A stretch of DNA of 64,000 nt from Ixodes scapularis (Eukaryota > Arthropoda > Arachnida > Ixodida > Ixodidae): contig NW_024609857.1 in the NCBI RefSeq assembly GCF_016920785.2, positions 62,411,349 to 62,475,348 on the forward strand, given 5' to 3'. Below the pieces are notes generated by a model. That model did not search any database. It was not told where the DNA came from and saw only the letters and a program-made list of their open reading frames with translations. The translations under genes and the position numbers were made by a program. This document shows, piece by piece, positions 12,226-23,161 of this stretch (its first letter is position 1; each line of letters opens with the position of its first letter).

Positions 12226-15200
12226 TTAGTGCTGTGACGGGACCCAGCTTATATCGTGCCCAACGGGAACGCTCATCAGTTTGTACCTCCTACTCGCCGA
12301 GGTGGCTCCGGTGGCGGAGTTGCGGGAGACGAGTCTTCCACGGCTGTCGAAGCGGACTGAGGCAGAGACGCGTCGCGGCGCTTGCGTGGAGTGTCCTCGT
12401 ACGGCGCGACGCCCAGATCCGCACTCGAAATCCGATAATAAGCCTGGTAAATTCATCGATGATGGCAACCCGATCCCAAAGCTACGATGGTTGCAGCTAG
12501 GCCTAATGGCCGACGAGCCGACCGGGCCGACGGGCTATCAACCAAACTCGCGTCCAATTGGCCAACCGCTTTGCTCCAATCGCTAAACTGTTTAATTTTA
12601 CGTCATGAAGCGCTATGTTTTGCTTATTTAAAGTTGTTTTCTGCAATATTTAATTTGCTAATAACTCGCAAAATATTGCGAATTTCTGTAATATTGTTTT
12701 CCCTCGGTGTTCCTGCTTTCATGGAGCTCCGTTTCAGCGCGAACTTCAAACCGGTCAAAAAATTGTTGGTGGGCCCCTTCAAGGCGTCATTTCAGGAGCC
12801 ATCCTTTATTTATTAAAGCCAACAGAAAGGCAGACAATCACACCTTTGAGAGAACACGACAGTCGTATCACTCAAGTGTATCCCGCACCGTATCCTATCA
12901 GTAGTGGTGACCTTAGCATTTTCATGCCGTTCCACAAAAAAGAACACCGCAAGAAAACGCTCAAATCGCCGCGACTTTCCGCCGTCACTTGTGCCAGAAG
13001 CGTAGAGCACACGAACAAAGAGAAGCCACAGGTGCCGACAAAGCTTCCCTCAGTCTCGAAGGTCGCTAGGCCTACACGATCGTCCAAGCGGCTCTTCGAC
13101 GGCGAAATGACCGTTCAGTTCTCTCGTCGTCGCATAGCAACTAAAGTGCGCCACAGCGAAAACCGGCGCAACTTCACTACAGAAGCCCCTTCCGGTGGTG
13201 CAAACTAAATCCCTACGAGAAGCCGCCGTCCTTCGGCGACGCCGGCATCGTAAACACTAAACAGTGCGCAGTATACTGAACAATTCTTAAAGCCGTGACC
13301 TCAGTAACGTGAAGCAAACGACCGGAAGTGATTGGGTGGCGGAGGGATGTGAATAGCTCTGAACGCCATTTGCCGCTTATACGTACTATTCTCTGGCGGG
13401 CCATATCTGAGTGCGCGACTTCTGAGCGCGTGCTGACGGCGCGCTTCCACAATTATATCGAAGCGTACATTCCGTACGATTAAGATTAGTGGTCTTAGCA
13501 GCCTGTTAATGTGAGCTTCTTCTCAGCATGCGCTCTGAACAGCGCTTATAAACACAGCGTCCAGTGAATACCCCCTGTAGTCTCGGCGAAGACACCGTCT
13601 TTAGCAAGCCCGTCCCGGGCTGATTTGTCCGAAAGGACATGTAAGACACGAACATAAAAATGAAGAGATCAGATTTTCGTCCAGGATAATCTTTCTAGCC
13701 TCAGTATTCGCTACGTTTCTAATGTAGAACGCGATGACAGGCTGCTTGCGAGTTCTACAGGGGAGAAGACGGCCGGACGAGCTTTGATCATAAGCGGGAT
13801 GTCCTATAACTTGAGTGAATATAGAAGTAATTCAAAACGGACAAAGGCGCTACCCTTCCTTGATGATACAGGACGTTAGTGAATAAAGAGAACACTGTCT
13901 TTTCTCACTGGAAAATTAAACTACGGATCGCCGAATGCTGAGTGTCCGCCAAAATAAATAGCTGCATTTGTTAATTCTAAATGCCAAGGTTTCCTAATTA
14001 ATCGGTACCTGATTCTAAGGGTATAAGTCATTTTCAATACGTTGTAATAAGAAAATGATAACATATGAACCCCGCGAATACATATATAGATATGAGCATC
14101 ATTAACACGAGCGCTCAAAAGGACAGAAAAATGAACGAACTGGGGACGGGCTGTTTTTTCCTTTTGTCCTGTCCCTTTGATTGCTGGTTTTAGTGATGTT
14201 CTACGATCACCAACATACCATCATGAAAGTGAATGACGACTTCTACCGGAACCGCGCCCGATTTTTTCATTGCAAATTACTAAAAATCGCTTATAAAGTT
14301 TTAATCAGGTTACTATTAGTCCTGATTCTGTGGTATCTGGTCTCAATGGCTAGAGCTACGTTTGGGCGGGAAATAATTGCTTTCGGCGCTGTATATTTTA
14401 TTTTTGCCGTAAAAAACAGGCTTCAGTTTTCACCCACGCACCCTCTACATTGTGGAGGCAGGAAATCGCAGCTTGGATGGAACTATTAGCCACTCTACTG
14501 GAGCATTCTATAACGTGTTAATAGCCAGAAATAAGCAGTGCCCTGAGATATCCAAAAAGTCTTTCTGCCGGAAGTCGGCACTCCTAAAAAAAACAATTTC
14601 GTTAAAAACAACAAAAAACAACAACAACAACAACGAAGCATTGGGTATTGGGCAGGATAACTCTGTCACAAGTCAAGAAGTGTAGGTCGTATCTTACCCA
14701 GAGTAAATTCCAATAAATACGCAAAAAGGTTTAGACAGTTCTTATCCTCGATTTTGTCAGCTCGCTCCAGAAGGTATCGCGGCTACAACAAAACAAAAAG
14801 CGAACTCATTCCGCTAGATTCGACAACTCACCCACCCCGTATGTCGAAGAAACTCTTTCCGATTTCTGCAGTGCGCGGGGAGGCCGCGCTAGATGAGGTC
14901 CTCAATTAGGAAATTCGCCCAGCTAGATATACCGCTCCCACGTGGAGAGGAATTTCGGCATTTCTCCGGGAAGCCCACATCACAGTGTATACGGCCGGAG
15001 GACATTCCTGCCGCTTCGAAGAAGGTAAAGAGCGCAGAAGAAAAAACACGGAAAAATTCCGCGGCCTAATACCGGGCATAAATCAGGCCGTGTCCACAGT
15101 GCGGACAACACCGCAGCGACTTCGGGATGCCATTGTCCCAGTGTCGCTTCCCCGGTGAGGCCTAGATGGGGACACCTCGCTCGAGAAAGCGGGCCAGCAG

Positions 15201-16143
15201 AGAAAAGAGAAGGCTCGAGGATGCTGCGGGAGTGCTGCGGCCGCCCAGCAGGAATAAAAGGCGGGAGGACCGAGGCATCTAGAGAAGCCGCATTCCGCCT
15301 TAGGTGGCTCCGGCGAGCGAGGCCCCAATCACGCGGGAAATGTCTCCCAAACTCGCTGCTGCCTTCGCATTCTTGGACTTTCGGTGTCCGTCTCTTTTTG
15401 TTTCGCGCTTGCAGCAGCGCTGTGCGTTGGCGGCGCGTCCGTTTCAGCCGATGCTACTGGCCTATTATCTGACAGTTCTGCGCCCGTTTACGGTTCGGAC
15501 CGACGGACATTTTCCCACCGTCGTATCGGTTTCTTTGTTAGCGATGGATGCTGATGGCTTTCGAGCGTCTTTGCAGGGCTCTCGCGTTGGACCGTTAGAG
15601 TGTGGGATTGTTGTTTTTGCTTTCTGCGTGGGCGCGGCTGTTTTATTTTGTCCCGCAACTTACGGTCACGACATTCGCAATCACCGAATTGTCGCAAACT
15701 CGAATTCCTTCGGTAGCCACGGTGTCACAATCACATATATTTAGGAAATTGCTTTTGCTGGGGAAAATTCGAAACTAGTTCGGTGTAGGAGTTGGAGACT
15801 TTATTGGGGAGGAGATCGAGGAGTAGCGCTCCTTAGCGGCCACCTCGGAAACTAACGCTTTGTGGCAAATGAACCCTCCGACCGCAGTCATTGGTGCATT
15901 CACTGCCATGGAAGATGACGACGCAAGACTCGTGAAAGATATGTAACACTGTACGTTTCTCCTAAACGCATCTAGATAGAAGTAATCTAGTCCCCTCTTG
16001 CGTTCGATGTCATCGGGGTCCTCTTAAAAGGCAAATCTAGCGCATGTGTCGTCGCACGCGTGAGTGCCGGTCCAGCCGCGTCGTGTCGCCCGCGAGCGCT
16101 GGATCGTGCGTGGCCGGCACGGCGCCCGTGTCTTTCTGAATGA
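12226..16143. other. Unassigned region
   Basis: The 12281-12586 frame contains an isolated ACVEC pair but matches no family I know. A block near 13320-13400 resembles the repeated segments at 17941-18108 and 18491-18645 (shared GGTGGCGGAGG and CATTTGCCG). A short (AAC)n run lies at about 14605-14635. The rest gives no support for genes. Confidence 0.4.
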
Positions 16144-16452
16144 TTCACAAAACAAGTTACCCCGTCTCTTGCGACATTCAAGGACGACTGCAGCAAAAGC
16201 AAGCGGTGTCTCGTTGAAGAAAAGGACGTGCTCAACTGCAATCAGGACATCGAGTGCAGCGTCGCACCAGAACCGGCGGCGGACTGTGTCTGCATTGTCA
16301 CGTACGTGCTGCAGTCTTCCGTGCTGCACATACCCGGTTCAAAAGTACGCTTCGAGCACTGCGGTACACAGCAACTGCGCACCATATCGCTTCAAACAAA
16401 ATGCAGCGAGCGCAGAAACGATGCGGCGTACGCTAGGCGAGTGCTCGCGTAG
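16144..16452 (+). other. Cysteine-rich open segment, possible host exon
   Basis: This frame is bounded by TGA at 16141-16143 and TAG at 16450-16452. Between about 16174 and 16424 it places eight cysteines in roughly 85 residues (motifs DDCSKSKRC, LNCNQDIEC, DCVC, EHCG, TKC), the density of small secreted disulfide-rich proteins. An AG dinucleotide at 16154-16155 would allow a 3' splice site just upstream. There is no start codon or signal peptide in the segment and I do not recognise the family. It could be chance. Confidence 0.25.
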
Positions 16453-17025
16453 GAGTTGTTTGCCACACAGCGATTGTTTGTGGACATGATGATAATAGTG
16501 AAATTGCGCCCTCTATAGGTTTGCCTCCTCACCAATAGACAAGTAGCCCAGGTGGTGATGGTGGAGGCGGGAGGGATGGGGAGAGCGAGACAGAGAGAGA
16601 GAGAGTGTTTGTACACAGTACATTACGCGCCATTCCGATTTGTGCATGTGCAAAAAAAGCTTTCATCTTGTCTTAACGTTATGTTCTACAATCTTTCGCT
16701 ACTCTTTCAGTCTTCCGCTGTGGCTGTTCCTCCGGCTGGATTTGCTCGTCTTGCCCACTTGCACAAAGTAAATTACTGTGCTAAAATGAAAGTGGGAAAT
16801 CTAAAGAGAGTAAGTAAAACTGGCGGCGAGAGGCACAAGGTGGCCATTAAGGGATGTAAAGAAAGTGAGTCCGCCGTTTTGTGCATCACGCAGTTCTGTT
16901 TGGCCGCTAAACGCGCTAAAGTGTGTGTGTGTGTGTTTGTGTTATTCTGCAAAAAAAGCTGAAAAGTGATCTAGTGGGGTTGGTTTATAAAAAGTGAAAA
17001 CTGCTGGCAGATACTGCCCTTTCTG
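16453..17025. other. Unassigned sequence with (AG)n and (GT)n runs
   Basis: An AG-rich run lies near 16576-16606 and a GT run near 16921-16936. The plus-strand frame 16552-16962 spans both and has no recognisable domain, so I do not call it a gene. Confidence 0.4.
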
Positions 17026-17213
17026 CACTCTAAGAAAAAAAATGTAGTTTCCCTTTTGGGTGGTAAGAAGTTGTCACACATATAACGACCCCTAGGGTAA
17101 AAATGACGACCCCATACGGTGTTAAAAAGCAGGTAGTCAAATTGTAATACCTCCTAAAGCAACATGGCGGCCAGTAAATGCCGCTCAAATTCCCCTGTAA
17201 GCCGTGCTGTTAC

Positions 17214-17256
17214 CTCGGCCGAAAAGCCGTGCTAGCAGCACGGCTTTTCGGCCGAG
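17214..17256. repeat. Perfect 43 bp hairpin (20 bp arms, 3 nt loop)
   Basis: CTCGGCCGAAAAGCCGTGCT is followed by AGC and then its exact reverse complement. This could extrude as a cruciform or fold in RNA. No T-tract or coding context suggests a terminator role. Confidence 0.85.
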
Positions 17257-17604
17257 TGAGAGAATAGAGCACATACACCTATTCGACGTCTTCCAAGCGT
17301 CATCACACACTATAAACATCTGTCCCCAAACACCGGAACCGTATACCTATATCCTGCAAGGACGGCAGTATGTGTGCAGGAATCGCTGCGATGACTCCCG
17401 ACGGCATTTCGCTAGATTGACTATATTTTTACCGCCGGCGGAGAGCGCTCAAAAAAGAAATCGTTACGGGAGGAATTGCATGCTGACATTATTGAACACA
17501 ACGTATGCTTCTCACATTCGGCGATAAATCGCTGGGCACTTCGTCTGCACCTACCAGAAGCGTTCAGCTGCTCGCACCAACGCTACCGCTTTTTTTTCTT
17601 TTTA

Positions 17605-17707
17605 GAGCGCAGCTCTTAAGCGCACGTTTCCGGCTTGAGCGGCGTCGCTGTCGGCGTCGGTGTCAGCTTAACCGCGCAGTGCATTATGGGAAACATCCCA
17701 TAATGCA
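17605..17707 (+). repeat. Duplicated segment A, copy 1
   Basis: The GAGCGCAGCTCTTAAGCGC block through CATAATGCA recurs in diverged form at 18675-18763. Both copies end in a CCCATAATG motif; copy 1 also has a short inverted repeat around it. Confidence 0.7.
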
Positions 17708-17940
17708 CCGCACCGACATGTCACGCGACGTTTCGGCGCGGTGCCGAAACGTCACTCGTGACGTTTCGGTGGAAGTCACGTGCCGAAACGTCTGGGTGAC
17801 ATTTCGTCAAGGTGACCTATCGGCACGGTGACGTTCCGGCACCGCGTCAAGACGCCGCGTGACGACACGCGTTCCGTGTGTGAGGGAGGGCGGAGGGGAG
17901 GAGGAGAGAGGACGGATGAGGAGGAGGGGTATACAACGGT

Positions 17941-18108
17941 AAGTCAAAGTCGAAAGGTAAAGCAAGTATTCACAGGAAAACCCTTTCCCGCGTTGGCCAC
18001 GACGTCACCGAAACGATGGGACGCTATTGGATCCGAAGGTGGCGGAGGGAGATATGAATCCCTTTGAGCGGCATTTGCCGCTACCTTCTTGACCAGTAAC
18101 TTACTATA
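17941..18108 (+). repeat. Duplicated segment B, copy 1
   Basis: Copy 1 shares AGTCAAAGTCGAAAG, ACGTCACCGAAACGATG, CTATTGGAT, GGTGGCGGAGG, TTTGAG.GGCATTTGCCG and CTACCTTCTTGACC with 18491-18645. The offset is about 540 bp. The function of the unit is unknown. Confidence 0.75.
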
Positions 18109-18127
18109 ATAATAATAATAATAATAA

Positions 18128-18168
<41 letters not shown>
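18109..18168 (+). repeat. (TAA)n microsatellite
   Basis: An almost pure ATA/TAA trinucleotide run with one interruption. It is flanked by inverted copies of a CTACCTTCTTGAC block, on its left and at about 18178-18194. Confidence 0.9.
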
Positions 18169-18180
18169 GTCGGTGACAAG

Positions 18181-18483
18181 TCAAGAAGGTAGGTGAAGCT
18201 CCTCCCACACGCGTGATGTGTCCGTTTCAAATCCCTTCCAGTCGAAAGAAGAGTTCACTGGAAACACTCCTTGTTCCGCTTCAATGGATAGATATTGGCT
18301 ACAGAGTGATGTCAACTTGTCTCCGACCCCATTTTTAAGAAAGCGACTTGTATATTCATCGGAGGGGAAACCGATCCCCCGAAAGTAGCCTTTGTATTTA
18401 TCGGAGGGGGAACCTAATCCTCGAAAGTCGTATTTGTTTGCATCGGAGGGGGAAAACTCTAATCTCCCTCTCGTGCCTTCCAC
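18181..18483 (-). CDS. Short ORF with three in-frame 14-residue repeats, unknown
   Basis: The 100-residue frame begins with three consecutive 14-residue units (SPSDANKYDFRGLG, SPSDKYKGYFRGIG, FPSDEYTSRFLKNG) encoded by a 42 bp tandem repeat, then continues without repeats. A period divisible by three with conservative replacements (PSD, Y, F, G kept) hints that it was once translated. However it sits inside a block of non-coding duplications and is flanked by repeats, so it may be a chance frame across a minisatellite. I do not recognise the family. Confidence 0.25.
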   Translation of the reverse strand: MEGTRGRLEFSPSDANKYDFRGLGSPSDKYKGYFRGIGFPSDEYTSRFLKNGVGDKLTSLCSQYLSIEAEQGVFPVNSSFDWKGFETDTSRVWEELHLPS

Positions 18484-18490
18484 AATGCTC

Positions 18491-18645
18491 AGTCAAAGTC
18501 GAAAGATAAGGCGCGAGGAGGTCACGCGGTTGACCGCGACGTCACGGAAACGATGAAGCGCTATTGGATGCGGAGGTGGCGGAGGAATATATGATTCCCT
18601 TTGAGTGGCATTTGCCGTTACCTTCTTGACCTGTAACTTACTATA
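18491..18645 (+). repeat. Duplicated segment B, copy 2
   Basis: This is the diverged partner of 17941-18108; see shared blocks there. It lies directly upstream of segment A copy 2. Confidence 0.75.
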
Positions 18646-18674
18646 GTCTGTGTTGTTCAATCAGTTATTTTTTC

Positions 18675-18763
18675 GAGCGCAGCCCTTAGGCGCCCGTCTC
18701 CGGCTTCAGCGGCGTCGTCGCCGCCGTAACCGTGCGTTGCATTACAAGACGTCTCCCATAATG
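18675..18763 (+). repeat. Duplicated segment A, copy 2
   Basis: This is the diverged partner of 17605-17707, starting GAGCGCAGCCCTTAGGCGC and ending CCCATAATG. It leads straight into the TGACGTCA cluster. Confidence 0.7.
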
Positions 18764-18777
18764 ATCAACGTCACATG

Positions 18778-18818
18778 TGACGTCACGAGGATCACCAGTG
18801 ACGTCACTTGTGACGTCA
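18778..18818. promoter_or_regulatory. Cluster of three TGACGTCA palindromes (CRE-like)
   Basis: Perfect TGACGTCA octamers occur at 18778-18785, 18799-18806 and 18811-18818. The octamer is the consensus full CRE bound by CREB/ATF bZIP proteins. No gene start is recognisable nearby, and the cluster sits in repeat DNA, so it may be only a local palindromic duplication. Confidence 0.5.
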
Positions 18819-18842
18819 CCGCGCGTTGCATTATGGTTAAAT

Positions 18843-19175
18843 TTCCCCACTAAATTTCGCGGAAAAATTTTTCTGCCAAATTTAGCAGAAAAAAAATTCT
18901 CGGTAAATTTAGTGGAAAACATTCCCCACTACATTTAGCGTGAGAAACTCCCCCTAAATTTAGCGCAAATATTTCCCCGCTAAATTTAGCGGAAAATTTT
19001 CCCCGCTAAATTCAGCGGGAAAAATTTCCCAATAAATTTAGTGAAAAAATTCCCCGCTTACTTTGGCGGAAAAATTCCCCCTAAATCTAGCGCAAAAATT
19101 TCCCCGCTAAATTTAGCGGGGAATTTTCCTGATAAATTCAGCGGGCATTTTAGCGAAACTTTCCCGCTAAATGGA
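18843..19175. repeat. Palindromic minisatellite, ~26 bp period
   Basis: About a dozen degenerate copies of a self-complementary unit, best copy CCCCGCTAAATTTAGCGG followed by an A/T spacer. Each unit can pair with itself and with neighbours. A GC-rich inverted repeat of GGTACGGATGAGGAGG type follows at 19195-19260. Confidence 0.8.
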
Positions 19176-19260
19176 AGGGGAGCAGGGGAGGAGGCGGGAG
19201 GGTACGGATGAGGAGGAAAGGCATACCCTCCTCTCCGTACCTTCCCCTCCTCCTCGTCAA

Positions 19261-21193
19261 GAGCTGCGCTCTAATTTGGTGTTATAAGGGATAGTAAACG
19301 TCTTTCATTTTTTCTTTCTTTAGTTCAGTGCCTAAGAATAGGTGGCTGAGGTCGGTGCACGTGCAATTCGTCCTTTCAGAAGTGGTCTGCACGATATCTA
19401 ACTTCTGTTTTTTTTTGTTCTTTTTTTTTCTCACTACACTGATTGTAAGCTTCAGCACGTACACAAGTTAGCAAAAGCCGGCAAACACTGGCGGCACGTT
19501 TTTTTTTTTTTTATGCACTGCATTTGGAGAACATATACACCCCTATCAAATTATTTTAAATCTTTAAATTTTTGTTGACAACAAAAGGTTGGCACTTTCG
19601 AAGCATGGGGAGATTTTATATAAGTAGTGTACAAAGCTCAAGACATAGGGCATTACAACCAATACTATGTTGTATATATATAAAGTGGCTCTAATTTAGA
19701 CAAAGAGCGCAGACGGCAGTTGTTTATATCCTTTTAAAGGAAAGAACTTGTTCAATACCACGGCGGTGGTATTGTCAGAAAGAGATCTTAAGCGGTTGTT
19801 AAAATAATCTACCGCAATTGTTCAGCACGGAAACGCGGTAACCAAACCATCCCTTGGTTTAGACGTAGGGGTGAAAAGGTTTCTATATATTTGACACTGC
19901 TAAACTGTAATTTTTTTTTTGTCTTTACGTTTCTGTCTTGTCCCACGTTGAAGGTCACTGATAAATTTCAACAAAAGTTTGACCTCCCCCCCCACACACA
20001 CACACGCACTTTATAGACATGTTGTAGTTATTCGTTAATGTTTGTGTTTTTCCCACGTAGGTCTGCGGAATAGTTGCTTCCTTCTTTGTGTTATCTTTCT
20101 CTATTTTTTCTGTTTGTGAAGGTACCCTGAAGCCTATATCAATAAAAATGTATTGTCCATAAATTTCAGCTGTGTTTGAGACGCCTGTTCTTTTTCACCG
20201 TAGTCTTTCTTTCTAGTCTCAAGGTTATAGTTCATCATGTTTAGTCAACACCAGCTTGTTTGCGCCCTAACATTCTGTTCATATTTTATAGTGTTTTTGT
20301 AGTTACCTAAGTTACTGATATCATTTACGACTTCCTGTACATTAATATCGTATTCGCAAACGACCATCTCCCCGTCGTCCCCTGCAGAAAAGTGGTCATT
20401 CCGCAGCGGTTTGGGGGATCACTTCGCGCAAAGGCTAGTCACTCGCGCTTTCGGGCAGTCAAAGCCACCAAAACGCCATTTTGACTACCAAAGAGTGGTC
20501 ACTTTTTCTTAGAGTGTGTCATGTCAGAACATTTTTAGGTTCTTAACTAGTGGCGCGGTGACTCCGTTTCTTTCTGGAGTTTGGAGGCTGAACCTATCCT
20601 GCCGTTGCAACAAACAACACCAATAACTCAATGTCGTTGTTTCGTTTTAATGCGTTAGCATTAGTACCCTGTACATGCGCTGGCCCTTGACATGGTTGGA
20701 GCTAACATTTATAAACTTAGCAACGTAGCCACCTGATGGCGCCACAGCCCTAGCAACCGCCGGTGACTTCTTCCTTTGCCAATTTTGGAGCCCCGCAGTG
20801 GCGGACGAGGGGTGTATCAATGGGGCGCCTGTCAACCCCACGCCCCTCCGCTCACCGCTTTGTTCACGCGGCCGGCGTGCGGGTAGCGCTTTGGACGCCC
20901 TGGAAGCTCCTGCCATCGTTTTTGGAAACCTGTAAACGCACACGGGCTGCGGTCCCCTTCTTCGGCCAGCCACACCGTTCTTGGCGCGCAGTTGTCTTCA
21001 TGACTCCGGGCCGTAAGCGCACGATGTCGTCGCCCCTCTATGCAAAACGTGTATGCACAACAACGAAATAGCTCTGCCGTTTTCCGTGCTTCGAGCGCAC
21101 GTACTTCATACACGCACTAAGTGACCTGATCTGCTTGCTTCAGGAAGAAGAGGGGTTTTAAAAATCTTCAACCGCGGGGGAAAACAAAAACTT
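19261..21193. other. Unassigned AT-rich sequence
   Basis: Contains poly(T) runs, a (CA)n run near 19990-20004 and a TTTTTCTTAGAGTG motif ending at 20516 that is the reverse complement of CACTCTAAGAAAAA at 17026. I find no gene. The 20763-21071 frames on both strands are mutually overlapping and unsupported. Confidence 0.4.
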
Positions 21194-21335
21194 TTGGGCG
21201 TGTGTATGTTTACACAGCTTAGAACTTAGTCGGCCTCAACGGGCGACTTGTCTCCCACCAGTAGATGAGAAATTTAGCCAATGTAATACAACCGGTAGCC
21301 TGAGGTCGTTAACGTGTACCACGCAGTATGGGCTC
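21194..21335 (-). mobile_element. tRNA-derived SINE fragment (tail)
   Basis: Matches the distal part of the complete SINE (TGTATGTTTACACAGC, GGGCGACTTGTCTCCCA, AACGTGTACCACGCAGTA). The head is absent. Confidence 0.7.
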
Positions 21336-21729
21336 CTTGCACTGATGTCACATCGCATACTTTTGACCACCATGTAAAAGGAGAAGAGGGAAGCTGCTTT
21401 TGCAAGAATGTTGAGTGACAGGGTAATCTTCTATAATCTTCTGGGAGCAGAACAGCGACGCCTGTGCAAATCCGGGGGGTCCTGATAAGAAGGGAGCTCC
21501 TTCTTCCCCTTTTCTCTGGAGGGCATCAGAAATGACGTCATTACTGAAAGAGGGCGAGAGAGAAAAGGGGAAAGGGCTACCGGCGCTTTCCCCCTTTCTG
21601 ATTGTGTAGAAAGAGTGAAAGTCCCGGATGAGAGGCTTGGCCGGTGTTGGGTGTCTGCTGTGCCCCAACTTCGTTCGCGCTTTCTTTTCTGTTTTGAACT
21701 CGCAAACTTAATTAGAGTAACGGTCTTCG

Positions 21730-21987
21730 ATGGCAACAGTTCCTCGGTCATCGGGAGACCATTGCTCGGTCATAGGGTGCACGAATAACGACAGAAAGCG
21801 TCGAATACTGTCCGAGGACCTATGTAGCTTGCAATGGATCCGGCAAGGCGAGAGCGGCTGCAATGTCTTTAAGCTCCATCGCTTTCCACATGACCCCGGT
21901 CTTGGCGGCAGTGGAATGCGTTCGTAAACCGAAAAGACATTTCCTCAACACCATCTTCTCGACTGTGCTCGGAACAGCTTGTGAATG
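21730..21987 (+). pseudogene. THAP zinc-finger domain, frameshifted
   Basis: The frame opens with ATG at 21730 and contains HCSVIGCTNND, the first cysteine pair of a C2CH THAP finger, then FKLHRFPHD near 21874-21900, matching the family's F-HRFP pattern. After about 21896 the match continues in another frame with WRQWNAFVNRKD and LCSEQ. The family's C-x2-H ending (CSEH) is here CSEQ, so the zinc-binding histidine is lost. THAP domains bind DNA in transposases and host regulators. The frameshift and the lost ligand make this a relic. Confidence 0.65.
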
Positions 21988-22769
21988 GAGCGCGCACCGA
22001 ACGCTGTACCGCCGATGAACATGGGGTAGGCTCGCAAGGTGCGTGCCAGTTTTCTCGTGATAATTGCTGTTTCAGCTTGTAAAATTTTGTAACTGAATTT
22101 ATCTTAATATTGATAGTTTGCAGTGGTGACTGACTCGATTTCATCATTTACAACACTTAGTTGAAGGCTTATTTGCGCCGCCGGGTGAGGCTAGAAATTG
22201 TTGAAAAGGTAGTTCTATCGGTTTTCCTGAATAGCGATCCCCTGTGCGATACCAGAGGGCCGGCAAAAGCGCTCCTTGGAGTGCCGCTGGTGGGTTGTTT
22301 GGGTTGTTTCCGTTGATTGGACGCTTTGAAGCGCTGGATAGTCGCTCCATGGTACGACTCGTGTGTTGCGATCTGCGTCTTCGAGCCCAGTGTGTACGTT
22401 TCTTTGTTCGAGTCAGGGCATCCGCCAGTGCGGCAACGGGGGAACAGCGGCATCAAACGTGTCAGTGATAGAAATTGGAGGTTAGTTCTCAAAATATTGT
22501 ATCAAATAGCAAAATCTTTCGCGCCTGCTTTGACGCTTTCTGCGGTTCGATATAAGCACATCTAGAACGTCTTCGTCGTTCATCCACAATGAAATATGAG
22601 AACACCGACACACAAGATAAAAGCAGCGCAGCAAAACGATCTGTAGCAGCTCCGGGTGTTTACAAAAGTTAATTGAGGTTCCCGTTTCGTGTATCGCTAG
22701 TTCATTACTAAAAACGGCTGCGTTGAAAGGGGCCTATTGCAAGCAAATATTTATGAATGGTTCATCATT

Positions 22770-22935
22770 TCCAGTCACGCGGAAAGCGGCGGAGCTTCAA
22801 AACATTGCAGCCGCACGTGCCTTGCCGAATTCCATGCAAGCTACGAGGTCCTTGGGCGGTATTCGACGCTGTCTCGTTATTCGTGCACCCTATGACCGAG
22901 CAATGGTGTCCCGATGACCGGCGGACTGTTGCCAT
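22770..22935 (-). pseudogene. Truncated second THAP coding start in the right arm
   Basis: Reading from the ATG at 22935 on the minus strand gives HHCSVIGCTNNE and LKLRRFPRD, parallel to the left-arm copy but without its frameshift up to this point. The arm stops before the second half of the finger, so it cannot form a complete domain. Confidence 0.6.
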
Positions 22936-23153
22936 CGAAGCCCGTGGTTCTAATTAAGTTTGCGAGTCTAAAACAGAAAAGAAAGCGCGAAAGAAGTTGG
23001 GGCACAGCAGACACCCAACACCGGCCAAGCCTCTCATCCGGGACTTTCACTCTTTCTACACAATCAGAAAGAAGGAAAGCGCCGGTAGCCCTTTTCTCTC
23101 TCGCCCTCAAAATGGCGCTACCCACGATAAAACGGTCTATAGTAACACACGAC

Positions 23154-23161
23154 CGCCCGCC
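23154..23161. other. Left 8 bp target-site duplication of hAT-type element
   Basis: CGCCCGCC, repeated exactly at 24019-24026. Confidence 0.85.

Larger units (their letters stand above)
21550..23108. mobile_element. Long inverted repeat (~340 bp arms) carrying two THAP coding starts
   Basis: The arms 21550-21898 and 22770-23108 are reverse complements at high identity, beginning GAGGGCGAGAGAGAAAAG at each outer end. Each arm contains about 180 bp of non-coding sequence, an ATG, and the first part of a THAP zinc-finger domain. The arms are separated by about 870 bp without a recognisable gene. THAP domains occur in P-element-type transposases and in many animal DNA-binding proteins. I see no target-site duplication at the outer ends. 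Either a foldback derivative of a P-like transposon or an inverted duplication of a host THAP gene 5' end would fit. Confidence 0.65.

Noticed and set aside
17690..17870. Repeated CGAAACGTC motifs on both strands, resembling the 3' half of a hammerhead core
   Set aside because: No CTGANGA box is present at the right distance on either strand, so no ribozyme core can form. It is a GC-rich palindromic repeat.
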